Made by a program: the position numbers and the translations under genes. The notes below the pieces were generated by a model. It made no database searches. It was not told the origin of the DNA and was given only the letters and a program-made list of their open reading frames with translations. This document shows positions 32,130 through 39,238 of a stretch of 39,238 bases of DNA, in pieces. The stretch is from an uncultured Bacilli bacterium (GTDB lineage: Bacteria; Bacillota_I; Bacilli_A; RF39; UBA660), in the NCBI GenBank assembly GCA_934099115.1, contig CAKOPK010000010.1, forward strand, positions 1 to 39,238, written 5' to 3'. Positions within the stretch are counted from its first letter, which is position 1. Each line of letters opens with the position of its first letter.

Positions 32130-32408
32130 ATGCTTGAATTTAAAGTAATTGCAAATTTAAAAGCTAGTAAAGATTTAACTGGCATCTTAAAAGACTTTAA
32201 ATATACAGTTAAATTAGGAAAAATTAAAACTATCTTGCACACCAATCTACAAGTAATAATACCTACTGAATACCAAATTACATATCCTACTACTCTTACA
32301 ATACTAGAATGCAAAGTTAATGAAATATCAAATAAGTCTTTTTATATTAAAGAACATAATCAAAAGTACAATATTAAAGAAATTACACAATTTTTGAAAA
32401 AATTTTAA
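32130..32408 (+). CDS. Small protein of unknown function, first gene of the mobile element
   Basis: 92 residues, cytoplasmic, basic and beta-rich at the start (MLEFKVIANLKASKDLTG). No family is recognised. AAAGGAGG lies upstream of the ATG, though with a slightly long spacing. It is about 90 bases before the recombinase gene in the same orientation. Small genes in this position of mobilizable elements often encode excision or regulatory proteins, but nothing in this sequence shows an HTH. Confidence 0.6.
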   Translation: MLEFKVIANLKASKDLTGILKDFKYTVKLGKIKTILHTNLQVIIPTEYQITYPTTLTILECKVNEISNKSFYIKEHNQKYNIKEITQFLKKF

Positions 32409-32495
32409 TTTTAAACTATACATTTTGCTTATTTGTGAGGAAACATATGAGAAGTATTTTAATATTCCTCGAAATTTAATGAAAGGAGGAAAACT

Positions 32496-34347
32496 ATGAG
32501 ATGTGGTGTTTATGTAAGAGTATCTACTGACGACCAAGCACGAGAAGGATTTTCTATGGGAGAACAAGAAGAAAGACTTTATTGAATATTGTAAGTTTAA
32601 AAGATATGAAGTTTATAAAGTATATAAAGACCCAGGAATAAGTGTGAAAAATGATAAAAGACCTGCATATCAAGAAATGATGCAAGATATGAGAGATGGC
32701 AAAATAAATGTTATAGTTGCTTTTAAATTAGATAGATTAACTCGTTCTGTATATGATATTGAAAAATTAATGAAGTTTGTTAATGATTACGAATGTGATA
32801 TTGATTGTATGGCTGATGAATCTAATACTACTACTTCAAATGGTAGAATGGTTATGAGGATTATGACTAGTGTATCTCAAAATGAAATTGAGAAATGCTC
32901 TGAAAGAACGAAGTTTGGTATGGTAGTTGCTATTAAGTCAGGTCATATTCCAAATCGTTCCCCTTTAGGTTTTAAAAGAGATAATAAGAAGTTAGTTCTA
33001 GACCCATTAACAAAAGATATTGTTGTTAGAGTATTTAATTTATATTTAGAGGGAAAAAGTCATCAAACTATTGCTAATATATTTAATAAAGCAAAAGTTT
33101 TGGGTAAAACAAATTGGTATGACACTACAATACAAAAGATATTATCAAATGAACTATATAAAGGTGATTTTGTAAATGGAAAAAGAACAAAACACCCTAC
33201 ATATTATGAAGATGTTGTTGAGCCAATAGTATCAAAAGAAAAATGGAATAATTGTCAGTATCAAAAATTAAGAAATGCTAGGCATTATAAAAGAACAGCA
33301 ACTTACCTTTTTACAAATAAATTAGTATGTTCTAAATGTGGTAGATTTCTAGGCGGAAGTGCTACAGCTAAAAAGAATGGTAAGAAGTATTACTACTATA
33401 AATGTGAACATTGTAAAACAAGTTTTAAAGAACAAGAAATAGAAGAAAATATGCTTGGTAGTATAATTGAACTTACTAAAACTGATGAGCTTATAAATGA
33501 TTATTATACCCCATTTATCAAATCAAAATTTGATAATAAACAAATAGACTATGATAAACAAATTAAAGATTTAGATAAACAACTAGATGGAATTAAAACA
33601 GCATATATCAAAGGTATTATGAAGTTAGAAGATTTTGATAAAGATATTAAACATATTGAATTTCAAAAAAGTGAATTAGAAAAGAAATATCAAGAGCAAA
33701 AACAATATGAGAATTTAAGTTTTACTATAGATGATTTACTTATATTACAAGACAAACATAGCATTGATACATTTGTTAAACCTGAAAAGTTTTTTGCTAA
33801 TATCTATGGCTGGTTAAATAAATCAAGAGAAGAAAAGCAAAGAATACTATCTACTTACATTGATAATTTAGTAGTAGAGAAAAAAGAAGATAAAACTATA
33901 GTTAAAGAAACACATTTTAGAACTAGTTTCTTGCTAGATTTAATTAATTATAATCGAGATTATGGATTACCTTTAAATTGGTTTTTATTTGAAGATGACT
34001 ATGGTTATTCGCTACCTATGAATAAAGAATTAAAAACTATAGAACAAGCCCAAAATTACTTCAATAAATTAGCAGAAACACTAGGTAGTGATTATAAACT
34101 AAATTATTATTTTGTAGAGCCAGATGATGATTTAAGTGATATAAGTTTTTCTTCAAATGCTGATATTGAAAAAATAGTTAGAATTATTGCTATTAATGAT
34201 AAAAAGAAATATAAAGATAATAAATTAAAACTTGGAATTATAACTGTTGATTTAAGTGATATAAAAAATATATATGGCGAGCAGTTATATAAAGGCTTTT
34301 TTGAAAAGTTTAAGGAGATGTGTGATAATGAGTTATGCGATATTTAG
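32496..34347 (+). pseudogene. Large serine recombinase, frame-broken near codon 28
   Basis: GAAAGGAGG precedes ATG 32496, which opens MRCGVYVRVSTDDQAREGFS with the catalytic Ser10 of the resolvase domain. That frame stops at TGA 32583. The rest of the domain (IEYCKFKRYEVYK, then FKLDRLTRSV) continues in the +1 frame from 32578 to 34347. One extra base near CTTT at 32577-32580 explains this. Downstream are the Recombinase domain (GHIPNRSPLGFKRD), a CSKCG...CEHC zinc ribbon, a coiled-coil segment and an unusual ~130-residue C-terminal extension. The long frame by itself (from 32644) lacks the catalytic serine, so the protein is probably dead unless a +1 frameshift or a sequence error is involved. 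Confidence 0.88.
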
Positions 34348-35587
34348 AGTAGAACCAATAAACAAATTAAAAGATTTAGAACAAATTGGAGCACATAACA
34401 CAAGAACTAAAGAAGCTTATAAATCTAATCCCGATATTCGTAAAAGTAAATCAGTTAATAATATTCATCTAGTACCACCACTATATAAAGACGACTATAA
34501 TTCTTATATGGATTTAGTTAAGGACTATAAGAAACAACACGAAGAAAAACAAAAAACTGAAAGAGAAAATCGAAAGAAAAATTTTAGTCAAATGTTAGAT
34601 GATTCTAATAGTGTTATAGCAGATGAATTACTATTTACAAGTGATAATGAATTCTTTAAAAATATGTCTAAAGATGAAATAGTTAAATGGGCTAATTGTT
34701 GTATGGATTTTGTTTATGAAGATATTGGCTATGAGAAATGGCAAATATTAAATGCTACAATACATTTAGATGAAAAAACACCACACTTGCATTGTGTTGT
34801 TGTCCCATTAATAAGAAAACATGATAAACGAAGCGGCAAAGAAAAATGGACTATATCTAAAAAATATTATATAAAAGACAAAAATTATTTATCTACATTA
34901 CAAGATAAATATCACGAAAGAATGATTAATAATGGTTATGATTTGGATCGTGGTATTAAGAACAGCGATAATGAACATATTGATATAAAACAATATAAAA
35001 AAATTACTAGAAAACTAAATATAGAACTTACTTCAAAAAATGAAAAGTTAAATAAATCAATGGTAGAATTAGAACAAAAAATGGAATCTAACAAAGAAAC
35101 TATTTTTGATAAAGAATATGTTAAAGTTAAAAAAGATACTTTTGAATCTATGAATAAAGTTATAGAACAAACTAAAAAAGTTATGGAAATACAACCTAAA
35201 ATCCAAAAAGTTTATAAAGAAGTTGATGAGTATGCTAAATCATATAGGTACCTAGAAAAAGAAAATGAGAATATACAAAAAGAAGTAAAATACTTGAAAA
35301 TGAAAAATGAAAAACTTGAGAAAGAAAACGATAACCTTATTTCATACATACAAGCAATTTTAAAGGCAATTAAGGATTTCTTTAGACATTTACTACAAAT
35401 TGGTAATGATAAGACAAAAGAATCCACTACAAACGAAATAAAAGAATATTATGATAATAATGATTTTGACAAAGATGACATTTATGATATAGCAATAGAT
35501 ACTACAAAAGAAGGAGAACTATTTGATTACGCTGATATAGATAAATTTTATACTAAAGACAATAGTTTTGGCGATTTAGAAAGGTAA
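34328..35587 (+). CDS. MobV-family relaxase (Pre/Mob)
   Basis: 419 residues. Family motifs: the N-terminal MSYAIFRVEPIN followed by GAHNTRTKE (motif I), an NNI block (VNNIHLVPP), and the metal-binding motif III HLDEKTPHLHCVVVP near residue 145. A long coiled coil fills about residues 240-350. MobV relaxases nick oriT on the transferred strand and pilot the DNA. AAGGAG lies 11 bases before ATG 34328; the frame is open from 34274 but the conserved start is at 34328. It overlaps the recombinase end by 20 bases. A matching oriT candidate is at 36986-37026. Confidence 0.92.
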   Translation: MSYAIFRVEPINKLKDLEQIGAHNTRTKEAYKSNPDIRKSKSVNNIHLVPPLYKDDYNSYMDLVKDYKKQHEEKQKTERENRKKNFSQMLDDSNSVIADELLFTSDNEFFKNMSKDEIVKWANCCMDFVYEDIGYEKWQILNATIHLDEKTPHLHCVVVPLIRKHDKRSGKEKWTISKKYYIKDKNYLSTLQDKYHERMINNGYDLDRGIKNSDNEHIDIKQYKKITRKLNIELTSKNEKLNKSMVELEQKMESNKETIFDKEYVKVKKDTFESMNKVIEQTKKVMEIQPKIQKVYKEVDEYAKSYRYLEKENENIQKEVKYLKMKNEKLEKENDNLISYIQAILKAIKDFFRHLLQIGNDKTKESTTNEIKEYYDNNDFDKDDIYDIAIDTTKEGELFDYADIDKFYTKDNSFGDLER

Positions 35588-35593
35588 ATATGT

Positions 35594-35601
35594 GGTATAA
35601 T
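35594..35601 (+). promoter_or_regulatory. Extended -10 promoter for the cargo gene pair
   Basis: A perfect TATAAT (35596-35601) lies a few bases past the relaxase stop codon. It is preceded by GTGG, which may serve as an imperfect extended -10, and no clear -35 box is visible. It would give a leader of about 10-15 bases before the DUF3800 gene, making the cargo independent of the relaxase. Confidence 0.45.
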
Positions 35602-35617
35602 CAAATAAGGAGGAGAT

Positions 35618-36319
35618 ATGTTTATGAATAAAAAAATTGAAATAAATGCCTATGCTGACGAAAGTTGTTATTTAGAGCATGATAATGTTGAATTCATGGT
35701 TTTAGGTTGTGTTTACTGTTTAAAGAAAGATAAAAATTATATTACTAATAAAATAAAAGAAATAAAAATAAGACATGGATTAAAACCAACAACTGAAATC
35801 AAATGGACAAAAATATCTTCTAAAAAACTGGATATGTATAAAGAATTTGTTGATTTGTTGTTTGAAGAAAATATTTCATTTAGGGGATGGATTGCACACG
35901 ATAAAAAGTCATTAGATCATGAATTATTTCATCAAACTTATGATGATTGGTATTATAAAATGTACTATTACCTTTTCAATTATATAATATCGGAAAGTAT
36001 AATAAATTATAATATATTTTTAGATATAAAAGATACACGCTCAAGCATTAAAAATGAAAAATTAAAAGATATATTGAATCATTACAATATATATAATGTT
36101 AGCAAGGTTCAGGCTATTCGTTCACATGAAGTCCAATTAATACAATTGGCTGACTTGATTATTGGAGCTATTAGCTATAAATTAAGAAACCTAAATACAA
36201 GTAGTGCAAAATTAGAATTAGTAGATTACATAGAAAGAAAATTTAATGTATCACTATTTATGAATTCATCAAATAGTAACAAAAAATTTAATATCTTTCA
36301 TTGGAGAAGTCAAAAATAA
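35618..36319 (+). CDS. DUF3800 protein (RNase H-like fold)
   Basis: 233 residues. The DUF3800 hallmarks are the N-terminal YADES (Asp14, Glu15 in AYADESC), a central FLDIKDTR acidic segment, and the C-terminal IQLADLIIGAISYKL. This family has an RNase H-like arrangement of acidic residues and is frequent on phages, mobile elements and in defence islands; its biochemical activity is not established. AAGGAGG precedes two possible ATGs (35618, 35624). The next gene starts within its stop codon. Together they form a two-gene cargo with its own promoter and terminator. Confidence 0.82.
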   Translation: MFMNKKIEINAYADESCYLEHDNVEFMVLGCVYCLKKDKNYITNKIKEIKIRHGLKPTTEIKWTKISSKKLDMYKEFVDLLFEENISFRGWIAHDKKSLDHELFHQTYDDWYYKMYYYLFNYIISESIINYNIFLDIKDTRSSIKNEKLKDILNHYNIYNVSKVQAIRSHEVQLIQLADLIIGAISYKLRNLNTSSAKLELVDYIERKFNVSLFMNSSNSNKKFNIFHWRSQK

Positions 36320-36822
36320 TGAATTGTGATAAAATCAACTTTGAAACAATCGAAAAAATAAATAATGAAGATATGCGAAGTTATCATGATAGAGCATATG
36401 CCATATTCAAAAAAAGTTTAATGGATGAAGAAATTACTTTTAATAATATTCCTGTTAAAGTAAGAGAATTACCTTATGAAGATAATAAGGTGCAAGGCTT
36501 TTTTCATATAATATCAGAAATGGATAAAAAACTTAAAATTAGGATGTATAAAAATGAAAGAGTAAAATTTATTCCTTTTATATCCAGAATGATAACTGAA
36601 CATTCAAAATGCAATACTTGTTTAAATAATTGTTCTAAAATAAAAGTATGGACTGCTCCATACAAAGGAAAAATATCTCGTACAAAATTATATTTTGAAG
36701 AATATGATTATATAGTAATCTTGGAAAAAAGAAATAATTATTATCAATTAGTTTCTGCATATGTAGTAGATAGAAAAGATAGAAAAATAGACATATTAAA
36801 AGAATATAATAAATATAAATAA
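36319..36822 (+). CDS. Small basic protein, possible BECR-fold toxin/nuclease partner of DUF3800
   Basis: 168 residues or so, starting at ATG 36319 in the TAATG overlap with the DUF3800 stop; a TTG at 36301 is in frame but less likely. The C-terminal half has a pattern of beta strands and basic/aromatic residues (WTAPYKGKISRTKLYFEEYDYIVI, then YYQLVSAYVVDRKDRK) that resembles barnase-EndoU-ColicinE5-RelE-type nuclease domains. Two Cys pairs (CNTCLNNCSK) may bind a metal. No close family is recognised. Tight coupling to DUF3800 suggests they work together; a toxin or defence role is inference. Confidence 0.55.
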   Translation: MNCDKINFETIEKINNEDMRSYHDRAYAIFKKSLMDEEITFNNIPVKVRELPYEDNKVQGFFHIISEMDKKLKIRMYKNERVKFIPFISRMITEHSKCNTCLNNCSKIKVWTAPYKGKISRTKLYFEEYDYIVILEKRNNYYQLVSAYVVDRKDRKIDILKEYNKYK

Positions 36823-36828
36823 GCACGG

Positions 36829-36858
36829 AAAAAGGATTGGTCAAAACCAATCCTTTTT
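36829..36858. terminator. Strong terminator after the cargo genes
   Basis: A perfect 13-bp stem AAAAAGGATTGGT / ACCAATCCTTTTT with a 4-base loop, directly after the cargo stop codon. Confidence 0.9.
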
Positions 36859-36985
36859 CTGATGCTCCTTCTAACACTAGGTAGATGAGTAATTAAAATA
36901 TACCATATATTTTAATTTTTGTCAAATATGTCATGACACAATATAGTATATTTAATTTATTTAAAATTATTCATTGACAAAAGAG

Positions 36986-37026
36986 TAATAACACACTACG
37001 CTATTGGCAAAGCCAATAACGGTGTG
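36986..37026 (-). other. Candidate origin of transfer (MobV-type oriT)
   Basis: On the minus strand a 7-bp hairpin TATTGGC-ttt-GCCAATA is followed a few bases later by TAGTGTG|TTA, the same as the nick site of the MobV plasmid pMV158 as I remember it. The nick would fall between + strand 36991 and 36992. Outer arms CACAC (36992-36996) and GTGTG (37022-37026) extend the hairpin. It lies about 1.4 kb after the relaxase gene. Confidence 0.6.
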
Positions 37027-37047
37027 AAAAAGGGAAATTCCCTTTTT
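37027..37047 (-). terminator. Terminator of the DUF3592 gene
   Basis: The palindrome AAAAAGGG-aaatt-CCCTTTTT lies just past the stop of the minus-strand DUF3592 gene. Confidence 0.65.
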
Positions 37048-37089
37048 AAACCATTTTAAACATAATAATTTTATTACCATATTTAAAAT

Positions 37090-37482
37090 CTAATTAAAAA
37101 TTGATGGAAATATCCCTAATCCTTCAGACAATATAATATAGATGCCCAAAATAATAAATATTCCTGGTCCCAACAAGTAATCACCAAATCCACCAATATG
37201 CATAGCTTCTGCTGGATTTTCCTTATTATATTTAACAAGCATTTTTTTACCTTTGTGAAAACCTACACGAGCTTTACTTCTTGTCTTTATATAGTATTCT
37301 TTTCCGTCTACGAAATATTGAATATAAGCATAAAAACCACGTAAATCACTTCCGGTACTTGAATCATATTCAAGTGAACATATATTGCCTTTAGTTATTT
37401 TAGAATTTGGAATTTTTTTATAGTCTCCTCTTATTATTATAAAAAATATTCCTATTAAGATACATAATATACCTGCACCCAT
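37090..37482 (-). CDS. DUF3592 membrane protein
   Basis: 130 residues: an N-terminal membrane helix (MGAGILCILIGIFFIII), a small extracellular beta domain (AYIQYFVDGKEYYIKTRSK, then VKYNKENPAEA), and a second helix (GPGIFIILGIYIILSEGL). This two-helix frame with the Y-x-V-x-G-x-x-Y and V-x-Y-N/D-P-x-N-P core is typical of DUF3592, whose function is unknown. It is transcribed opposite to the mobile-element genes and has its own terminator, and it lies directly beside the IS110 element. Whether it is element cargo or chromosomal is not clear. Confidence 0.75.
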   Translation of the reverse strand: MGAGILCILIGIFFIIIRGDYKKIPNSKITKGNICSLEYDSSTGSDLRGFYAYIQYFVDGKEYYIKTRSKARVGFHKGKKMLVKYNKENPAEAMHIGGFGDYLLGPGIFIILGIYIILSEGLGIFPSIFN

Positions 37483-37553
37483 AAAATCACTACCTTTTAC
37501 ATAATATTATATCACGTATAATACTGAGTTGTAAATTGATTAGTTTTGACAAG

Positions 37554-37581
37554 TTGAAACTTTTGATATTTACATTATAAT
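37554..37581 (+). promoter_or_regulatory. Promoter reading into the IS110 non-coding region
   Basis: TTGAAA (37554-37559), 16 bases, then a perfect TATAAT (37576-37581). Transcription would start near 37588, in the palindrome before the candidate bridge RNA. Confidence 0.5.
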
Positions 37582-37587
37582 ATTTAT

Positions 37588-37790
37588 ATTCATTTTTATA
37601 AAAATGAATATAAATATCTGCGATTGAGTTTAGGCAAATTATACCAAGGGTCTTTGTATCCATTTCTATGACGGCCTAGCTCTTTTCTTTTTATTATCCA
37701 AGTTTTAGAATGTGAGGATTAATTTTTAATCTTATATAACAAGCGTGATGAGGAATATTGAGATTCTAGAGTTCAATCGTATATGAAAGG
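37588..37790 (+). ncRNA. Candidate IS110 bridge RNA
   Basis: The non-coding left end starts with a 5' hairpin (TTCATTTTTATAAAAATGAA, within a palindrome at 37580-37617). The rest is closed by a long-range stem: CGATTGAGTT (37621-37630) pairs with AGTTCAATCG (37770-37779), allowing two G-U pairs. Between them lie about 140 bases with room for two loops. IS110 elements carry such an RNA with a target-binding and a donor-binding loop. The loop assignment cannot be made by eye here. Confidence 0.5.
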
Positions 37791-37800
37791 AAGTATGCTT

Positions 37801-38975
37801 ATGCAAAGTGTTCTAGCCATTGATGTGGTTAAAGGTAAAAGCATGGTATCTTTAATTAGTTCTTGTGGTGAAGTTCTAATTGAACCATATGAAATTAATC
37901 ATTCTATTAATGATTTTACTAATTTACTTAATAAAATTAATAAGCAAAAATTAGATAATGTTTCTGTAATAATGGAATCTACGGGTATTTATCATAGACC
38001 TGTTGAAATATTTTTCATGGAAAACAACTTCAAAGTATTTGTTATTAATGCATTATACTCAAAAATGTATAAACGTAACTTAAGAAAAACAAAAACCGAT
38101 AAATTAGATTGTATATCTTTATCAGAATTATTCTTTACTACTGATTTTAGAGAATATATTAAACCAGATGATATTTATTTAAATATGAATGCTCTATCTA
38201 GACAATATCGTGCTTTAGATGAACTATGTGTTAATTTGAAAAATAGATATAAAAATTTAGTTTATTTGTGTTTTCCTGAATATGAGTTAATATTTAAAAA
38301 GAAAACTATTTATAGTGACTTGGCACTAAGTTTTATTGAAAAATATCCCCATGCTGATATTATTTCTAATACTAGAATAGATACATTGCAAACTTTCTTT
38401 AAAAAGAATGGTTTTAGACATTGGAAAAAGAAACCTGCAACAATAAAAGAATATGCAATCAACTCTTATCCATCTGTTTCGAAAGATGATGAAATAACTT
38501 CAAGTCTGTCACAACTTGCAAGATTAATTAATACTTATCAAAAAGAAATAGAAACAATAAAATAATATTTTTAGGGAAGAAAACTAAATACTTTGAAAGT
38601 ATTAATTCTATCTTTGGTATCGGTGAATTTACAGCATCGCTAATAATCGCAGAAATTGGTGACATAAATAGATTTAAAAACATAAAAGAATTAGCTGCGT
38701 ACTGTGGATTAGATCCTTCAATAAAACAATCTGGTAAATCTATTAATATAAAAGGTCCAATTTCCAAATCTGGAAACAAATATTTAAGAAAAATTCTTTT
38801 TGTATCTATATTAAATATTCTAAGTGTTACCAGAGTATGTCATATAGAAAATGATATTGAAATTTATTACAGAAAAAAACGTAATGAAGGAAAACATCAT
38901 TACGTTGCAACAATTGCATGTACAACTAAGCTTCTTCGACAAATTTTTGTACTATGCAAACAATTAGATAAGTAA
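37801..38975 (+). pseudogene. IS110 transposase (bridge recombinase), frameshifted
   Basis: The first frame (ATG 37801 with AAAGGAAG upstream, to stop 38565) holds the DEDD/RuvC-like domain: AIDVVKGKS (Asp), IMESTGIY (Glu), RKTKTDKLDC (Asp pair). The second half continues in another frame from about 38565 to stop 38975: FGIGEFTASLIIAEIGDINR and GPISKSGNKYLRK with the catalytic-Ser region of the Transposase_20 domain. One missing base (or two extra) near 38560, within AATAAAATAATA, explains the break. All catalytic parts are otherwise present, so the lesion looks recent. Confidence 0.85.
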
Positions 38976-39122
38976 TCAACACCACTTGATTACATTAATA
39001 TTATATACTAAATAAGCACATAATTTCAAAATTTTAAAAAAATAGAAATTTCGTGTCTTTTCAGTATGCATTAATATAACACAAAAATTTGTTGTTGACA
39101 AATCTTAGAATGTCATTTAAAG

Positions 39123-39151
39123 AGCAAATCTTCTATACAAGTTGATTTGCT
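39123..39151 (-). terminator. Hairpin, probable terminator of a gene entering from the right edge
   Basis: AGCAAATC / GATTTGCT 8-bp stem with a 13-base loop just outside the IS110 right end, with T-rich sequence on the minus-strand exit. Confidence 0.5.
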
Positions 39152-39171
39152 TTATGAATTAGAATTTATAA

Positions 39172-39238
39172 TTATTTAAGTTGATAATAATTTTTATTTA
39201 TATCCAATTGAATATCTTTAATTTTAATCATTTCATCA
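39172..39238 (-). CDS. Possible 3' end of a minus-strand gene (partial)
   Basis: The minus strand is open from the window edge to a TAA at 39172-39174, giving about 21 residues with ordinary composition (DEMIKIKDIQLDINKNYYQLK), and a hairpin terminator follows. This is too short to name a family. Confidence 0.3.
   Translation of the reverse strand, partial: DEMIKIKDIQLDINKNYYQLK

Larger units (their letters stand above)
32100..37050 (+). mobile_element. Integrative mobilizable element (serine recombinase plus MobV relaxase)
   Basis: In order: a small unknown gene, a large serine recombinase, a MobV relaxase, a two-gene cargo, and a MobV-type oriT candidate. No conjugation (T4SS) genes are present, so the element would depend on a helper for transfer. 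The left edge lies just after the tRNA-Gly terminator; the right edge is not resolved and may extend past the DUF3592 gene. I found no convincing flanking direct repeats. The recombinase is broken by a one-base insertion, so the element may now be fixed in place. Confidence 0.6.
37560..39115 (+). mobile_element. IS110-family insertion element with frame-broken transposase
   Basis: The element consists of about 220 bases of non-coding left end, the transposase region 37801-38975 and about 140 bases of right end. The right end (39050-39115) matches the outer end of the decayed copy at 21057-21115, which places the boundary near 39113. IS110 elements have no inverted repeats and do not duplicate the target, and I saw none. 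The left boundary is estimated from the promoter and the bRNA-like structure. Confidence 0.65.

Noticed and set aside
32075..32567. Minus-strand frames opposite the first mobile-element gene and recombinase start
   Set aside because: No ribosome sites, no recognisable pattern, and the plus-strand genes have strong AAAGGAGG sites.
36992..37026. The 36992-37026 hairpin as a simple terminator of the DUF3592 gene
   Set aside because: A separate palindromic terminator (37027-37047) with a T-run already lies between it and the gene, and no T-run follows this hairpin on the minus strand; the nick-site match makes oriT the better explanation, though not proven.
37580..37617. The long palindrome ATATTTATATTCATTTTT... 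as a protein operator
   Set aside because: It starts just past a TATAAT box and directly precedes the bridge-RNA-like stem, so a 5' RNA hairpin is a more economical reading; an operator cannot be excluded.
1..39238. A diversity-generating retroelement reverse transcriptase or template repeat inside the window
   Set aside because: No reading frame has reverse-transcriptase motifs, and no third copy of the variable block was seen; if such machinery exists it is outside the window.

Overview
The window is AT-rich throughout (roughly 30% GC by eye) and uses the standard code (TGG for Trp, TGA as a stop). It carries AGGAGG-type ribosome sites and Bacillota gene sets: cdaA-cdaR, an LtaS-type sulfatase, CBS-type Mn pyrophosphatase, PcrA, LigA and CotJ spore-coat genes. 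I infer a low-GC gut-type Bacillota chromosome (Bacilli side, for example an RF39/Erysipelotrichales-like lineage with sporulation ancestry). The lineage is an inference; no rRNA is present to settle it.

Layout. 1-1,000: a double-HTH XRE regulator facing a zinc-ribbon membrane protein. 1,055-16,071 is almost all minus-strand housekeeping: an SDR, Mn pyrophosphatase, an OmpR/HK two-component system, a proline-rich Ig-like membrane protein, a small operon (membrane protein, SBP-GGDEF, YihY), a nucleotidyltransferase plus LigA, a fragment of an AlbA_2-type ATPase, and PcrA. 16,152-19,140: two duplicated, membrane-anchored surface proteins with a near-identical framework and a strongly diverged 28-codon segment near the C terminus; one segment is strikingly GC-rich. 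19,390-21,890 is a small accessory island: a second double-HTH regulator with the same upstream motif as the first, an Abi_2/HEPN abortive-infection protein, a probable small RNA with its own promoter and terminator, and a decayed IS110. 21,970-31,862 returns to core functions: glycolipid glycosyltransferase, CdaR/CdaA, a DUF1292-like and a coiled-coil protein, a CotJA-CotJB fusion with CotJC, a Lys-rich membrane protein, a small membrane protein and an LtaS-like enzyme.

31,962-39,115: tRNA-Gly(GCC) is followed by an integrative mobilizable element. It has a small ORF, a large serine recombinase broken by one extra base, a MobV relaxase, a two-gene cargo (DUF3800 plus a small basic protein) with its own promoter and a perfect terminator, and a hairpin/nick sequence matching the MobV-type oriT. 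Next come a DUF3592 protein and an IS110-family element with a frame-broken transposase and an upstream non-coding segment that looks like a bridge RNA. The last bases may be the 3' end of another minus-strand gene.

The parts most worth following are: (1) the Abi gene with its downstream candidate small RNA, (2) the paired variable surface proteins, possibly targets of a diversity-generating retroelement located elsewhere, (3) the mobilizable element with a recognisable oriT and the DUF3800 two-gene cargo, and (4) the motif shared at the same distance upstream of the two double-HTH regulators.
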